Origin: Aphrocallistes beatrix
Lineage: Eukaryota > Porifera > Hexactinellida > Sceptrulophora > Aphrocallistidae
DNA: 64,000 nt
Reading direction: 5' to 3'
Assembly: GCA_963281255.1 (NCBI GenBank)
Contig: OY725501.1
Coordinates: 3,325,674-3,389,673 of the forward strand
The first letter of the stretch is position 1. Each line of letters begins with the position of its first letter. The notes under the pieces were generated by a model. It worked only from the letters and a program-made list of their open reading frames with translations, searched no databases and was not told the DNA's origin. A program made the position numbers and the translations under genes. Positions 9,803 through 18,820 of the stretch are shown piece after piece.

Positions 9803-12800
9803 ATGTCTCTGAAGGTGTTATGCGTTGCAGAAAAAAACGACGCTGCTCGCGAGATCAGTCGTCTACTATCAGGCAACAAATCCAATAGAAAAGAAGGACT
9901 TTCAAAGTTCAACAAAATCTACGAATTTTCATGTCAGGTCCTGAATAAGAATGCACAGGTCACTATGACGTCTGTCTCTGGACACCTCATCTCACACGAT
10001 TTTAGCTTCAATTTCAAAAACTGGCAGAAATGTCCGCCTATAAACCTATTTTCAGCTCCGATTGTGAAGTTTTGCCCTGAAAACCTGCAGCCTATAAAGA
10101 AGACCCTTGAGAGAGAAGCCAAGAAGAATGAAGTTCTTTGCCTGTGGACTGACTGCGACAGAGAAGGAGAGAACATCGCTTCTGAAATCAGAGACGTGTG
10201 CACAGCTGCGAATCCTCGCATGCGTGTGTACCGTGCCCGTTTCTCCGAGATAACATTTCGCTCTGTCAGTAATGCTCTCCAGAGGCTAGAAGCCATCGAC
10301 GAGAACACAACTGCAGCTGTGGAATGTAGACAGGAGTTGGATCTGCGGATCGGCGCGGCGTTCACTCGATTCCAAACTCTCCGTCTACAGCGAGTCTTCC
10401 CTGTCTTGGCCGATCAGCTGATCAGTTACGGTCCCTGCCAGTTCCCAACTCTAGGCTTCGTAGTGGACCGGTATAAACAGGTGCAACAATTCGTGTCTGA
10501 AACATTTTACAAACTCAAAGCTGTCCTGTCTCGAGATGGAGTCAGTGTCGAGTTCAACTGGTCACGCGGACGTTTGTTCAATCGCAATGTAGCGCAGTTA
10601 TTTCACGAAATTTGCCTCGAGAGCCATTCCTCCCTCGTCACTAACGTCGCCGCCAAGCACAAGAGCAAGTGGCGTCCGCTCCCACTGGATACGGTGGAGT
10701 TCGAGAAGTTCTCGTCTAGAAAGCTGTCCATCAATGCCAAGAAGGCGATGGGAATAGCTGAGAAGCTGTACACTCAAGGCTTGATCAGCTACCCGCGTAC
10801 CGAGACCAACATGTTCCCCTCCAGCATGGACCTCAGCCCTCTCGTACAGGAGCAGACGCAGAGCGGGCAGTGGGGGGACGCAGCGAGACAGATATTAGCG
10901 GACGGTCCCAATCCGCGTAGGGGGATCAAATCGGACCAAGCTCACCCTCCCATCCACCCGATCAAACACGCGCCCCATCTAGAGGGGGACGAGAAGAAAG
11001 TGTACGAGTTTATAGTCCGCCATTTCCTCGCCTGCTGCGCCAAGGACGCCCAAGGCATGGAGACGCAGGTGGAGGCCAGCGTCAGCAGCGAGCAGTTCAC
11101 TGCCTCCGGGCTGGTGATCACGGCACGGAACTACCTGGACGTGTACCCCTACGACCGGTGGACCGACCGGGACCTGCCTCAGTTCTTCCAGGGGGAGGAG
11201 GTGTCGGTGGCACGGGTGGACCTGGTGGAGGGGGAGACCTGCCCTCCCCCGCTTCTCAAGGAGGCGGACCTGATCGCGCTGATGGAGAAGCACGGGATCG
11301 GGACGGACGCGACGCATGCGGAACACATTGAGACCATCAAGCACCGGAATTATGTCGGTCTCCAACCGGACGGTACCTTTCTCCCCGGCACCCTGGGGAT
11401 GGGGCTGGTCGAGGGGTACGACGAGATAGGGTACAGCCTCGCGAAGCCCTTCTTACGCGCCGAACTGGAAGCAAACCTGACTGCGATCTGCTCGGGACAG
11501 AAATGCAAAGATGACGTCATCCAGTCCATGGTCCAGAAGTACAAAGACGTGTTCATCGAGACAACTGCGAATGTCGCCAAGCTCGACGAGTCCCTCTCCC
11601 ACTACTTCGGCCCCGGACAGACGATAGAAGCAAACCTGAACACCGGACCGGTAGACCCTCAAATGGTCCCCCTGGCCAAGTGTCGGACGTGCGTACGGTA
11701 CGACATGTACTTCAAAAAGACCAGAGAAGGGAGATTGATTCTATCGTGCGCAGGCTATCCTGAGTGTAAGTGCTGCATCTTCTTTCCTGCTGACGTGGTG
11801 GACGGGAGTACTGAGGTGGATTCCATGTGTCGCAGGTGTCCTCACCCCCCTGTGCACCATGCGAGGCTGACATTCGAGAGAGGAACCATTCCTTACTTCC
11901 TGCAGGGACCCGAGCCCAACACGTACGTAGGGTGTGTCTTCTGTGAGGAGGATTTGAAGAGATGCGGCATAGAACTCCGTTGTCCGAACACCAGTCAGAG
12001 ACCTCCCCCCTCTAACAGACAACCGCTCGCCATCTCTTCGCAACCGAACCACTATGGAATGAGGCAGAATTCCTATCCAAATACAGCACCAAATTCCTAT
12101 ACAAATACGGCACCAAATTCCTATACAAATACGGCACCAAATTCCTATACAAATCCAGCACCAAATTCATATCCAAATCCAGCACCAAATTCCTATACAA
12201 ATCCAGCACCAAATTCCTATACAAATCCAGCACCAAATTCCTATACAAATACAGCACCAAATTCCTATCCAAATCCAGCACCAAATTCCTATACAAATCC
12301 AGCACCAAATTCCTATACAAATACAGCACCAAATTCCTATACAAATCCAGCACCAAATTCCTATACAAATACGGCACCAAATTCCTATACAAATACAGCA
12401 CCAAATTCCTATACAAATCCAGCACCAAATTCCTATACAAATACAGCACCAAATTCCTATGCAAACACAGCACCAAATTCCTATGCAAACACAGCACCAT
12501 ATTCCATGTCAGCGGCACTAAAGAACACAACAAGCAACAACCACAACCCGATTCCTTCCACCAGGAGAGATCTCGGTTTCGATCCGGTATTTTCTAGCAG
12601 TTCCATCAATTCTGCCTCTTCCTTTCTTCCCGCTAATCCCCCGGTCAAGCGGTACTCTGACCCTACCTCCCAGCCCCCTAAGCTCACCAAGATGGAGTTC
12701 CCCCCTTCAGAGGGGGAAGAGAACTTTGTGGTGTGCAACTGTGGACAGAGAGCCAACCTGCTCACAGTCAGAAAGGATGGTCCGAACAGAGGAAGGAAAT

Positions 12801-13477
12801 TTTATACCTGTATGACCAAAGCCTGCGATTACTTCTTGTGGGACCCTGAATCAGATCCAATGGACACGAATAATTGGCAAATCCCAGACCCTGTCCCCCC
12901 GGCGAGAGAGGGGTTCCATTCTGCCCCCTTTCCCACTGGTGGTGAGGAGGAGCAAACTGTGGCATGCAGGTGTGGCGATCCAGCGAAACAGCTGACTGTG
13001 CAGAAAGAAGGCCCAAATAAAGGCAGGCAGTTCTACGGGTGTCAGAAACCGCGAGATCAAAGCTGTGGTTTCTTCCAGTGGGCGGATGACGTATCTAATA
13101 ATAGTACAGCACATAACTACACAGTTGCACCGACTTCTGACAGTTTAACAGAGTCTCAAGCGTTTGGCGACACCAGCAGCAGCCATGGTTTAGTCGTGTG
13201 TCGCTGTGTCGAGCCTGCTAGGCTTCTAACCGTACAGAAAGAGGGGGCCAATAAAGGCAGGCAGTTCTACGGGTGTCAAAAGCCGCGAGATCAAAGCTGC
13301 GGGTTTTTTCAATGGACAGATGAGACACCAGCGAGTAGGAGAAATAATTTCAGCCCGCCCTCCAGAGGTGTGAACCGCTCGTTTGCAGGGCCAAAGAAAA
13401 CTGGGGTGAGACTGTGTTCAGTTTGCAGACAGGCCGGACACAACAGGAAGAATTGCCCGCGCGCAAATTGCTTTTAA
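9803..13477 (+). CDS. TOP3A: DNA topoisomerase III alpha
   Basis: Intronless, 1224 residues. The ATG at 9803 is chosen because the next residues (KVLCVAEKNDAA) are the conserved type IA Toprim start. WTDCDREGEN is the acidic Toprim motif. LISYPRTETN carries the catalytic Tyr330, and GIGTDATHAEHIETIK is also conserved. The enzyme passes single strands and, with a BLM-type helicase and RMI1, dissolves double Holliday junctions. After a C4-type zinc finger comes a low-complexity array at residues 756-899 (18 octapeptides). Three GRF zinc fingers start at about 976, 1053 and 1131, and a terminal CCHC knuckle (CSVCRQAGHNRKNC) follows. Human TOP3A has two GRF fingers and about 1000 residues. GRF2 and GRF3 are nearly identical, pointing to a local duplication. 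Identification is secure. Confidence 0.97.
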   Translation: MSLKVLCVAEKNDAAREISRLLSGNKSNRKEGLSKFNKIYEFSCQVLNKNAQVTMTSVSGHLISHDFSFNFKNWQKCPPINLFSAPIVKFCPENLQPIKKTLEREAKKNEVLCLWTDCDREGENIASEIRDVCTAANPRMRVYRARFSEITFRSVSNALQRLEAIDENTTAAVECRQELDLRIGAAFTRFQTLRLQRVFPVLADQLISYGPCQFPTLGFVVDRYKQVQQFVSETFYKLKAVLSRDGVSVEFNWSRGRLFNRNVAQLFHEICLESHSSLVTNVAAKHKSKWRPLPLDTVEFEKFSSRKLSINAKKAMGIAEKLYTQGLISYPRTETNMFPSSMDLSPLVQEQTQSGQWGDAARQILADGPNPRRGIKSDQAHPPIHPIKHAPHLEGDEKKVYEFIVRHFLACCAKDAQGMETQVEASVSSEQFTASGLVITARNYLDVYPYDRWTDRDLPQFFQGEEVSVARVDLVEGETCPPPLLKEADLIALMEKHGIGTDATHAEHIETIKHRNYVGLQPDGTFLPGTLGMGLVEGYDEIGYSLAKPFLRAELEANLTAICSGQKCKDDVIQSMVQKYKDVFIETTANVAKLDESLSHYFGPGQTIEANLNTGPVDPQMVPLAKCRTCVRYDMYFKKTREGRLILSCAGYPECKCCIFFPADVVDGSTEVDSMCRRCPHPPVHHARLTFERGTIPYFLQGPEPNTYVGCVFCEEDLKRCGIELRCPNTSQRPPPSNRQPLAISSQPNHYGMRQNSYPNTAPNSYTNTAPNSYTNTAPNSYTNPAPNSYPNPAPNSYTNPAPNSYTNPAPNSYTNTAPNSYPNPAPNSYTNPAPNSYTNTAPNSYTNPAPNSYTNTAPNSYTNTAPNSYTNPAPNSYTNTAPNSYANTAPNSYANTAPYSMSAALKNTTSNNHNPIPSTRRDLGFDPVFSSSSINSASSFLPANPPVKRYSDPTSQPPKLTKMEFPPSEGEENFVVCNCGQRANLLTVRKDGPNRGRKFYTCMTKACDYFLWDPESDPMDTNNWQIPDPVPPAREGFHSAPFPTGGEEEQTVACRCGDPAKQLTVQKEGPNKGRQFYGCQKPRDQSCGFFQWADDVSNNSTAHNYTVAPTSDSLTESQAFGDTSSSHGLVVCRCVEPARLLTVQKEGANKGRQFYGCQKPRDQSCGFFQWTDETPASRRNNFSPPSRGVNRSFAGPKKTGVRLCSVCRQAGHNRKNCPRANCF
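12068..12499 (+). repeat. 24-bp coding minisatellite in TOP3A (18 units)
   Basis: Eighteen contiguous 24-bp units encode NSYTNTAP with T/P/A variation at positions 4 and 6. Several units are identical at the DNA level, so the array expanded recently. It sits in the linker between the topoisomerase core and the GRF fingers. A nineteenth, degenerate unit begins at 12500. Confidence 0.95.
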
Positions 13478-13653
13478 TTCGATCAGCTGTCGCTTATTAT
13501 ATTGCTAAGTATTGGCATCGTTAATTGTCCATATATGGAATTAGACCAGGTTTTATTTCATGCTTCAGTACTCGTGGAATTATACACAGCATACGTATAA
13601 GAATTAGATCCTGGGTACACTTCGTTACCTCTGGGATTTTCCTATTTATAGTA

Positions 13654-13699
13654 AACAAGCGTGCTTCGCGCACTTGTGTAGCGCGGCTAGCGAACACTT
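13654..13699 (+). repeat. GC-rich hairpin motif (3' copy)
   Basis: Contains two back-to-back small hairpins, GTGC-TTCGC-GCAC and GAACAC-TTC-GTGTTC (the second runs to about 13708), separated by GTGTAGCGCGGCTAGC. It matches 9515-9550, so TOP3A is bracketed by the motif. Confidence 0.65.
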
Positions 13700-14143
13700 C
13701 GTGTTCACAGAGTCGCCATGTGGACGCCAGGGAATATCATCAAATTCAGAAGCACATATGGGTGATAAATATTGATACTGTCACTAATCCACTTTTGGAT
13801 CACCCTGTAAATACCCTAAATAAGTAGAGATATACTACCTGTCTACGTTTATATAATAGTAGGAATGTGGTGTTGATGAGGATGGAAAGTACAAAGATAT
13901 ATTTGGCACTGAACTTCAAGGCAAGGAAATCTTTTCTGAAAGGAATTCAAAAGGTGACAATAACAACATTAGTGATAATTATCTATGATGGAAATGAGGA
14001 CTCATTGTCAGCACGAGTCAATACAGTCACAGGTATCCTCACGATTGATATACGTATATATATATATGTGACCATATTGTCTAAGTGAGTTAATACCAAA
14101 TATCGAAGAATTGCAAAATTAAACAGCCCAAATGATTGGAAAT

Positions 14144-14261
14144 GATAGTAACAAACATAAATATAATTTGAGAACATATTTAAGACGTTGGACTTCATCG
14201 CCGAGTGGTTAGCGCACTGAGTCAATAACAAAGTGGCGCGGGTTCGAATCTCAGAAAAGTC
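14144..14261 (+). repeat. tRNA-like (Ser/Leu-type) SINE-like repeat, copy a
   Basis: An AT-rich leader (AGTAACAAACATAAATATAA) precedes a tRNA-like part. That part has ATCGCCGAGTGGTTAGCGC, resembling a class II tRNA D arm or A box, and GCGGGTTCGAATC, a B-box-like T arm. The T stem does not pair properly and the anticodon arm is unclear, so it is not called as a functional tRNA. Copy b is at 14752-14841. Confidence 0.6.
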
Positions 14262-14288
14262 AACAAATTTTTAATAATCCAAAGTAAC

Positions 14289-14751
14289 CAAGGTTGCAAC
14301 CAAATAGTTCAATATTCGGTTAGACCAAATAGTTGATATTCTGTTTGTAACCGAATATCAGTATTCGCATTCGGTTAGATTGACCGAATATCAGTCACTA
14401 TCTGTAAAATAGGTCAACATATACAGTACTATAACAATTCACAGTCCTCTATTAAAGATTATTTATTTCAGCTCGCAGTATTAGAATTTATGAAGTACCG
14501 AATAATATCAGTATTTGTATTCAATTAGAGTACCGAATATTATCAGTATTTGTATTCGGTTAGAGTACCGAATATTATCAGTATTTGTATTCGGTTAGAG
14601 TACCGAATATCATCAGTATTTGTATTCGGTTAGAGTACCGAATATTATCAGTATTTGTATTCGGTTAGAGTACCGAATATTATCAGTATTCGTATTCGGT
14701 TCAGGAACTATTCACGAATACTGATATTCGGTTCAATCGGTTTCAACCTTG
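14289..14751. mobile_element. Non-autonomous hAT-like element with 8-bp TSD
   Basis: Terminal inverted repeats are CAAGGTTGCAACC and, on the other strand, CAAGGTTGAAACC. It is flanked by the perfect 8-bp direct repeat AAAGTAAC (14281-14288 and 14752-14759), the length typical of hAT insertions. The 463-bp interior is non-coding and rich in CCGAATA/TATTCGG palindromes, including a 35-bp tandem array. It inserted at the leader of tRNA-like copy b. Confidence 0.8.
14494..14702 (+). repeat. 35-bp tandem repeat inside the hAT-like element
   Basis: Six units of 35 bp with core TACCGAATATTATCAGTATT and ending GGTTAGAG. Each unit is internally self-complementary (CCGAATA with TATTCGG), so the array can fold into successive stems. 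Confidence 0.85.
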
Positions 14752-14841
14752 AAAGTAACAAACATAAATATAATTTCAGAAAATATTTAAGACTTAGGAC
14801 TAGATAGCCGAGTGGGTAGGTGCGTTGAGTAGATAACAACG
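14752..14841 (+). repeat. tRNA-like SINE-like repeat, copy b
   Basis: Repeats the leader and the A-box-like GATAGCCGAGTGGGTAGG of copy a, then diverges before the B-box region. The shared first ~100 bp defines the family. Confidence 0.55.
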
Positions 14842-14859
14842 TGGTTAAAAAATAAGCAG

Positions 14860-15185
14860 AAAATGGATAAGATAAAAGGATATTAGATATTCAATAAAAA
14901 TTAAATGAAGGTAATTCAGAGCAAAAGAATGAAAAATTCAAATCCAAAATCATGAAAAAAGGGAATAGGAATTACACGGAAATTGAAAGCACAATAGTTA
15001 AAAATCAAAGGAAGAAAAGGAAAATCATAAAGAAGAGAAGTTAAGAGATAAAGAAGAAAGAAAGAGAAAGGCAGGAAGAAGAAGAAAGCAATCACTTAAA
15101 ACAAGAAATCAGATAAAAATTGGAGCCAAGTAGAAAAAAGGAGAAAATAAACACCATAATATACGCGTTCATGAAGAAAAAGCCA
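14860..15185 (+). other. Polypurine-rich tract
   Basis: About 320 bp dominated by A and G on the plus strand (runs such as GAAGAAAGAAAGAGAAAGGC), directly before the satellite. No coding content is seen. Confidence 0.7.
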
Positions 15186-15204
15186 AAAAGTGATACCTCA
15201 GCCT

Positions 15205-16670
15205 GATGCACAAAAGAGTAAGCCAAAATGCCAGATCACTGCCTAGAGGATAAAAGAGTGAGCCAAAATGCCAGATCTCTGCTTAGTGGATAAAAGAGTA
15301 ACCCAAAAATGCCAGAACTCTGGCTAGTGGACAAAAGAGTATACTAAAATGACAGATCTCTGCCTAGTGGATAAAAGAGTGAGCCAAAAAAACAGATCTC
15401 TGGCTAGTGGACAAAAGAGTATTCCAAAATGCCTGATCTCTGCCTAATGGATAAAAGAGTAAGCAAAAATGCCAGATCAATGCCCAGTGGACAAAAGAGG
15501 TTCCAAAATGCCAGATCTCTGCCTTGTGGACAAAAGAGTTTTCCAAAATGCCAGATCTCAGCCTAGAGGATAAAAGAGTGAGGCAAAATGCCAGATCTCT
15601 ACCTGGTAGATAAAAGATTGAGCCTAAATGCCAGGTGTGTGCCTAGTGGACAAAAGAGTATTCCAAAATTCCAGATCTCTGCCTAGTGGGCAAAAGAGTA
15701 TTCCAAAATGCCAGATCTCAGCATAGAGGATAAAAGAGAGGCAAAATGCCAGATGCCTGCATAGTGGGCAACATAGTGAGGCAAAATGCCAGATCACTAC
15801 CTGTTGGATAAAAGATTGAGCCTAAATGCTAGATCTCAGCCTAGAGGATAAAAGAGTGAGGCAAAATGCCAGATGTCTGCATAGAGTGTAACATAGTGAG
15901 GCAAAATGCCAGATCTGTACCTGGCGGATAAAAGAGAGCATAAATGCCAGATCTCTGCCTAGTGGATAAAAAAGTAATCAAAAATGCCAGATCTCTGCAA
16001 AGTGGATAAAAGAATGAGCCCAAATGCCAGGTAAGTGTCTAGTGGACAAAAGAGTATTCCAAAATGCCAGATCTCTGTCTAGTGGGCAAAAGAGTATTCC
16101 AAAATGCCAAATCTCAGGCTAGAGGATAAAAGAGTGAGGCAAAATGCCAGATGTCTGCATAGTGGGCAACAAAGTGAGGCAAAATGCCAGATCTCTACCT
16201 GGTGGATAAAAGAATGAGCTTAAATTCCAGATCTGTGCCAAGCGGATAAAAGAGTTAGCAAAAATTTCAGATCTCTGTCTAGTGGATAAAAGATTGAGCC
16301 AAAATACCAGATATGTGCCTAGTGGACAAAAGAGTTTTCCAAAATGCCAGATCTCTGCCTAGAGGATAAAAGAGTATTCCAGAATGCCAGATCTCTGCCT
16401 AGAGGATAAAAGAGTGAGGCAAAATGCCAGATGTCTGCATAGTGGGCAACACAGCGAGGCAAAATGCCAAATCTCTACCTGGTGGATAAAAGAGTGAGCC
16501 AAAATGCCAGATGTCTGCCTGGAGGATAAATGAATAATCCAAATCCCTGATTTATGCCAAGTTGACAAAAGAGTAAGCCAAAATGCCAGATGTCTGCATA
16601 ATGGCAAAAGAGTAATCTAAAATTCCAGATCTCTAGGTACTGGATTAAAGATTTGGCCAAAATGCCTGAT
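15205..16670 (+). repeat. 40-bp satellite array with higher-order structure
   Basis: About 36 units of 40 bp. The consensus begins GCCAGATCTCTGCCTAGTGG and continues with ATAAAAGAGTGAGCCAAAAT. Unit variants recur in a fixed order: GAGGC-type, then CATAGTGGGCAAC-type, then ACCTGGTGG-type, with TATTCC-type units later in each block. This gives a seven-unit higher-order period of about 280 bp, clearest from about 15830 to 16640. Minus-strand ORFs over the array are by-products of the repeat. Units degrade towards 16850. Confidence 0.9.
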
Positions 16671-17627
16671 CTTTATATAATCCCACAGGACGTCCACTTT
16701 TGGACTGTAAGACTAATCCATAATTCTTGTTCTCTGCATGACGCTACAGAACGCTGATTGGTAGACTTGATCGAAAGTGTACGCCCAAATGCCACAGGAC
16801 GCCCACTAGTGTACATACTCAAAATTGGTTAGCTGAAATGCCTTATTTCTGCATGATTCTACCTGACGATACGTTTAATTATCAAAATTATTGTATCGTC
16901 ATATAGCTATATACACGCGCTTTGCTTGCTTCCGCTGTGCGGTTTCCGGACGCTGTGTGTCCGCAGCTTTACCTAGTGGGAGCATGGGGTCATTTCAGAA
17001 ACAATCCGCCGCTTCTTGTTCTCTACGAACTATGCTGGACGTGTGTTATATGTATAATCAATCAATCAATCAATACGATCATAAAAATTTTTTAACATTC
17101 AAATAATAGACTCAAAATAGCTATATTCAATTATTTATATCAAATCGAATCGTGTGAATCGTATTATAAAAGTCTGATAATTTATTGGTTCTCACATGAA
17201 CCAATTAATTTCAATCACAAATAGTTCTTTTGATTTTATGCATAAGTCACTACTGTTAGATCCTAATGTATTTGTATTATAAAATAATCGTATTTGATTG
17301 GTCAGCACATGTTGTCACCTGTCTCGGCGAGGTGTGAACATTTAGCTTAGATCTTCGAATTCCCTTCTAGTTTGATTATTAATTCCTGTGTGCCAAATTT
17401 CACATTTCTAGCACCTCCCAATTCCTCAATCAATTTGCACAAACAAAAAAAACATTGCGTTTTAAAATATGGCTTTCCCGCCCCAAAAGATTAAACCGGA
17501 TAGACGCGACACATTCCAGGGGTCACGAAGGTTTTAAGAGATATCCTTAAATGCCACCATACGAGTAACTTGGTTGCATCATAATATACTAATTTAAGCA
17601 TCTATCTGTCTACCCCACAGCTCACAG

Positions 17628-18551
17628 ATGTCTGAGAACAAACCTCTCAGAGAACAGAAGACCCTCCTAATGAGACAGAACCTGGTCCTGTCAGCTGTTA
17701 GATTCCTCAACAGTCTCAGTGTCAAGGGTTCCCCGGTGCAATCCCAGATCGATTTCCTGAGGAGAAAAGGACTCAGTCCGAACGAGATTAAATCCGCACT
17801 AGAACGCGCGGAAGTTAACATCTCTAACAAGCATTCGGATAGAACGATCTGGCTAGCGATCTCTTACTGGTTGTTCCCTGAGAACTTGGGTTATGGGTCT
17901 CTAGGATTGCTCCTCAAACTGACCCGTCTCACCCTCACCCTCGCCCTCCTAGTCTACTTCTGTTGCAAAGCTGTGGAGGTGATCTTCAGGTTATTCCCTC
18001 AACTCAGACCACTCGCAAGTAGGCTCTTACTCAGAATTCGGACTTTTTTAGGTTTTAGACCTGAGGAAGTCCCTGAGATTGAGAACCAACCGACGGAAAG
18101 ACTGATTCTAGACAGTTTTAAGGAAATGCAAGAACAGAACGAGAACTACGTCGAAGACAGTATGATGAATCAAATGCAGAATATCGAAGATCTCAAACAG
18201 GAAATGGAAGAAATGAAAGCAAACCAAGAGAGTAACTTGAAAGAACTGAGATCTGAGATCAAATCGGTCCGGTCCCTCCTCCTATCTACGTCACAATTCC
18301 CACAACCACAGAGCCCCCCTCCTCCACACACGCAAGCATCACAACCCTTCACTCCCTCAGGAATGTTCCACCGACGCTCCACCACTCCAGCAGCCACTCA
18401 GCTCACCAGTCTGGACAGTATATTCAGTGGTGTGAACTCAGGTGCTAATGGAACTGCTCAGAATGATCAGAAGGGATTAACTGAAGAGGTCTTGAACCCA
18501 GTAACAGAAGTACAGAGCCAAACAGCAGAAAACACAGAAGATCGTACTTAA
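17628..18551 (+). CDS. PEX14: Peroxisomal membrane docking protein PEX14
   Basis: A single 307-residue ORF. Residues 17-60 match the PEX14 N-terminal three-helix domain that binds WxxxF motifs of PEX5 and PEX19 (AVRFLNSLSVKG, then QIDFLRRKGLSPNEI). A hydrophobic segment lies at about 92-116, then a coiled coil at about 158-214 and a Pro/Ser-rich tail. The order matches the family; human PEX14 is longer (377). It forms the docking complex for matrix protein import. A pyrimidine-rich AG (17620-ish, CTACCCCACAG) just before the ATG suggests a 5' UTR intron. AATAAA at 18633 is a likely poly(A) signal. The gene converges on ABCB9, 270 bp away. Confidence 0.93.
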   Translation: MSENKPLREQKTLLMRQNLVLSAVRFLNSLSVKGSPVQSQIDFLRRKGLSPNEIKSALERAEVNISNKHSDRTIWLAISYWLFPENLGYGSLGLLLKLTRLTLTLALLVYFCCKAVEVIFRLFPQLRPLASRLLLRIRTFLGFRPEEVPEIENQPTERLILDSFKEMQEQNENYVEDSMMNQMQNIEDLKQEMEEMKANQESNLKELRSEIKSVRSLLLSTSQFPQPQSPPPPHTQASQPFTPSGMFHRRSTTPAATQLTSLDSIFSGVNSGANGTAQNDQKGLTEEVLNPVTEVQSQTAENTEDRT

Positions 18552-18820
18552 CCATACTACATGCGATATGATGGGTAATTGAGAATAGTGTTTATAATTC
18601 CTTAGATTTACTGAATAGAGTTTACAATTGGAAATAAATATTGATTATTTTTGAGGGCTCGCCTCATTACTCACAAGACTTTCCAAAATGTTCTGTTTAT
18701 GATAACTGTTTTTTTATAAAATCTTGAGAGGAAAATAAAAAATCTAAAAATCTAAAAACGTGTTAAAACCTGAAAATGGCAGTAAAACAATAGAATTTCC
18801 TAACACAAGCTGTACATGCT

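Larger units (their letters stand above)
13478..17627. other. Repeat-dense intergenic block between TOP3A and PEX14
   Basis: No gene is supported. It holds, in order: a GC-rich hairpin motif, two tRNA-like repeats flanking a hAT-like insertion, a polypurine stretch and a large 40-bp satellite. A fragment of a CCGG-containing MITE (about 17470-17522) follows. A short CAAT-type microsatellite lies near 17055. Confidence 0.7.

Noticed and set aside
12012-12533. 173-residue minus-strand ORF rich in LYRNLV repeats
   Set aside because: It is the antisense shadow of the TOP3A octapeptide array.
14191-14262. Functional tRNA-Ser or tRNA-Leu gene
   Set aside because: A- and B-box-like motifs exist, but the T stem and anticodon arm do not pair convincingly and a degenerate second copy exists.
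15364-16660. Minus-strand ORFs of 60-82 residues over the satellite
   Set aside because: They repeat with the 40-bp unit in shifting frames, have no initiation context and are explained by the tandem repeat.
15205-16670. CRISPR array
   Set aside because: Units are contiguous with no unique spacers, in a eukaryotic genome; this is a satellite.
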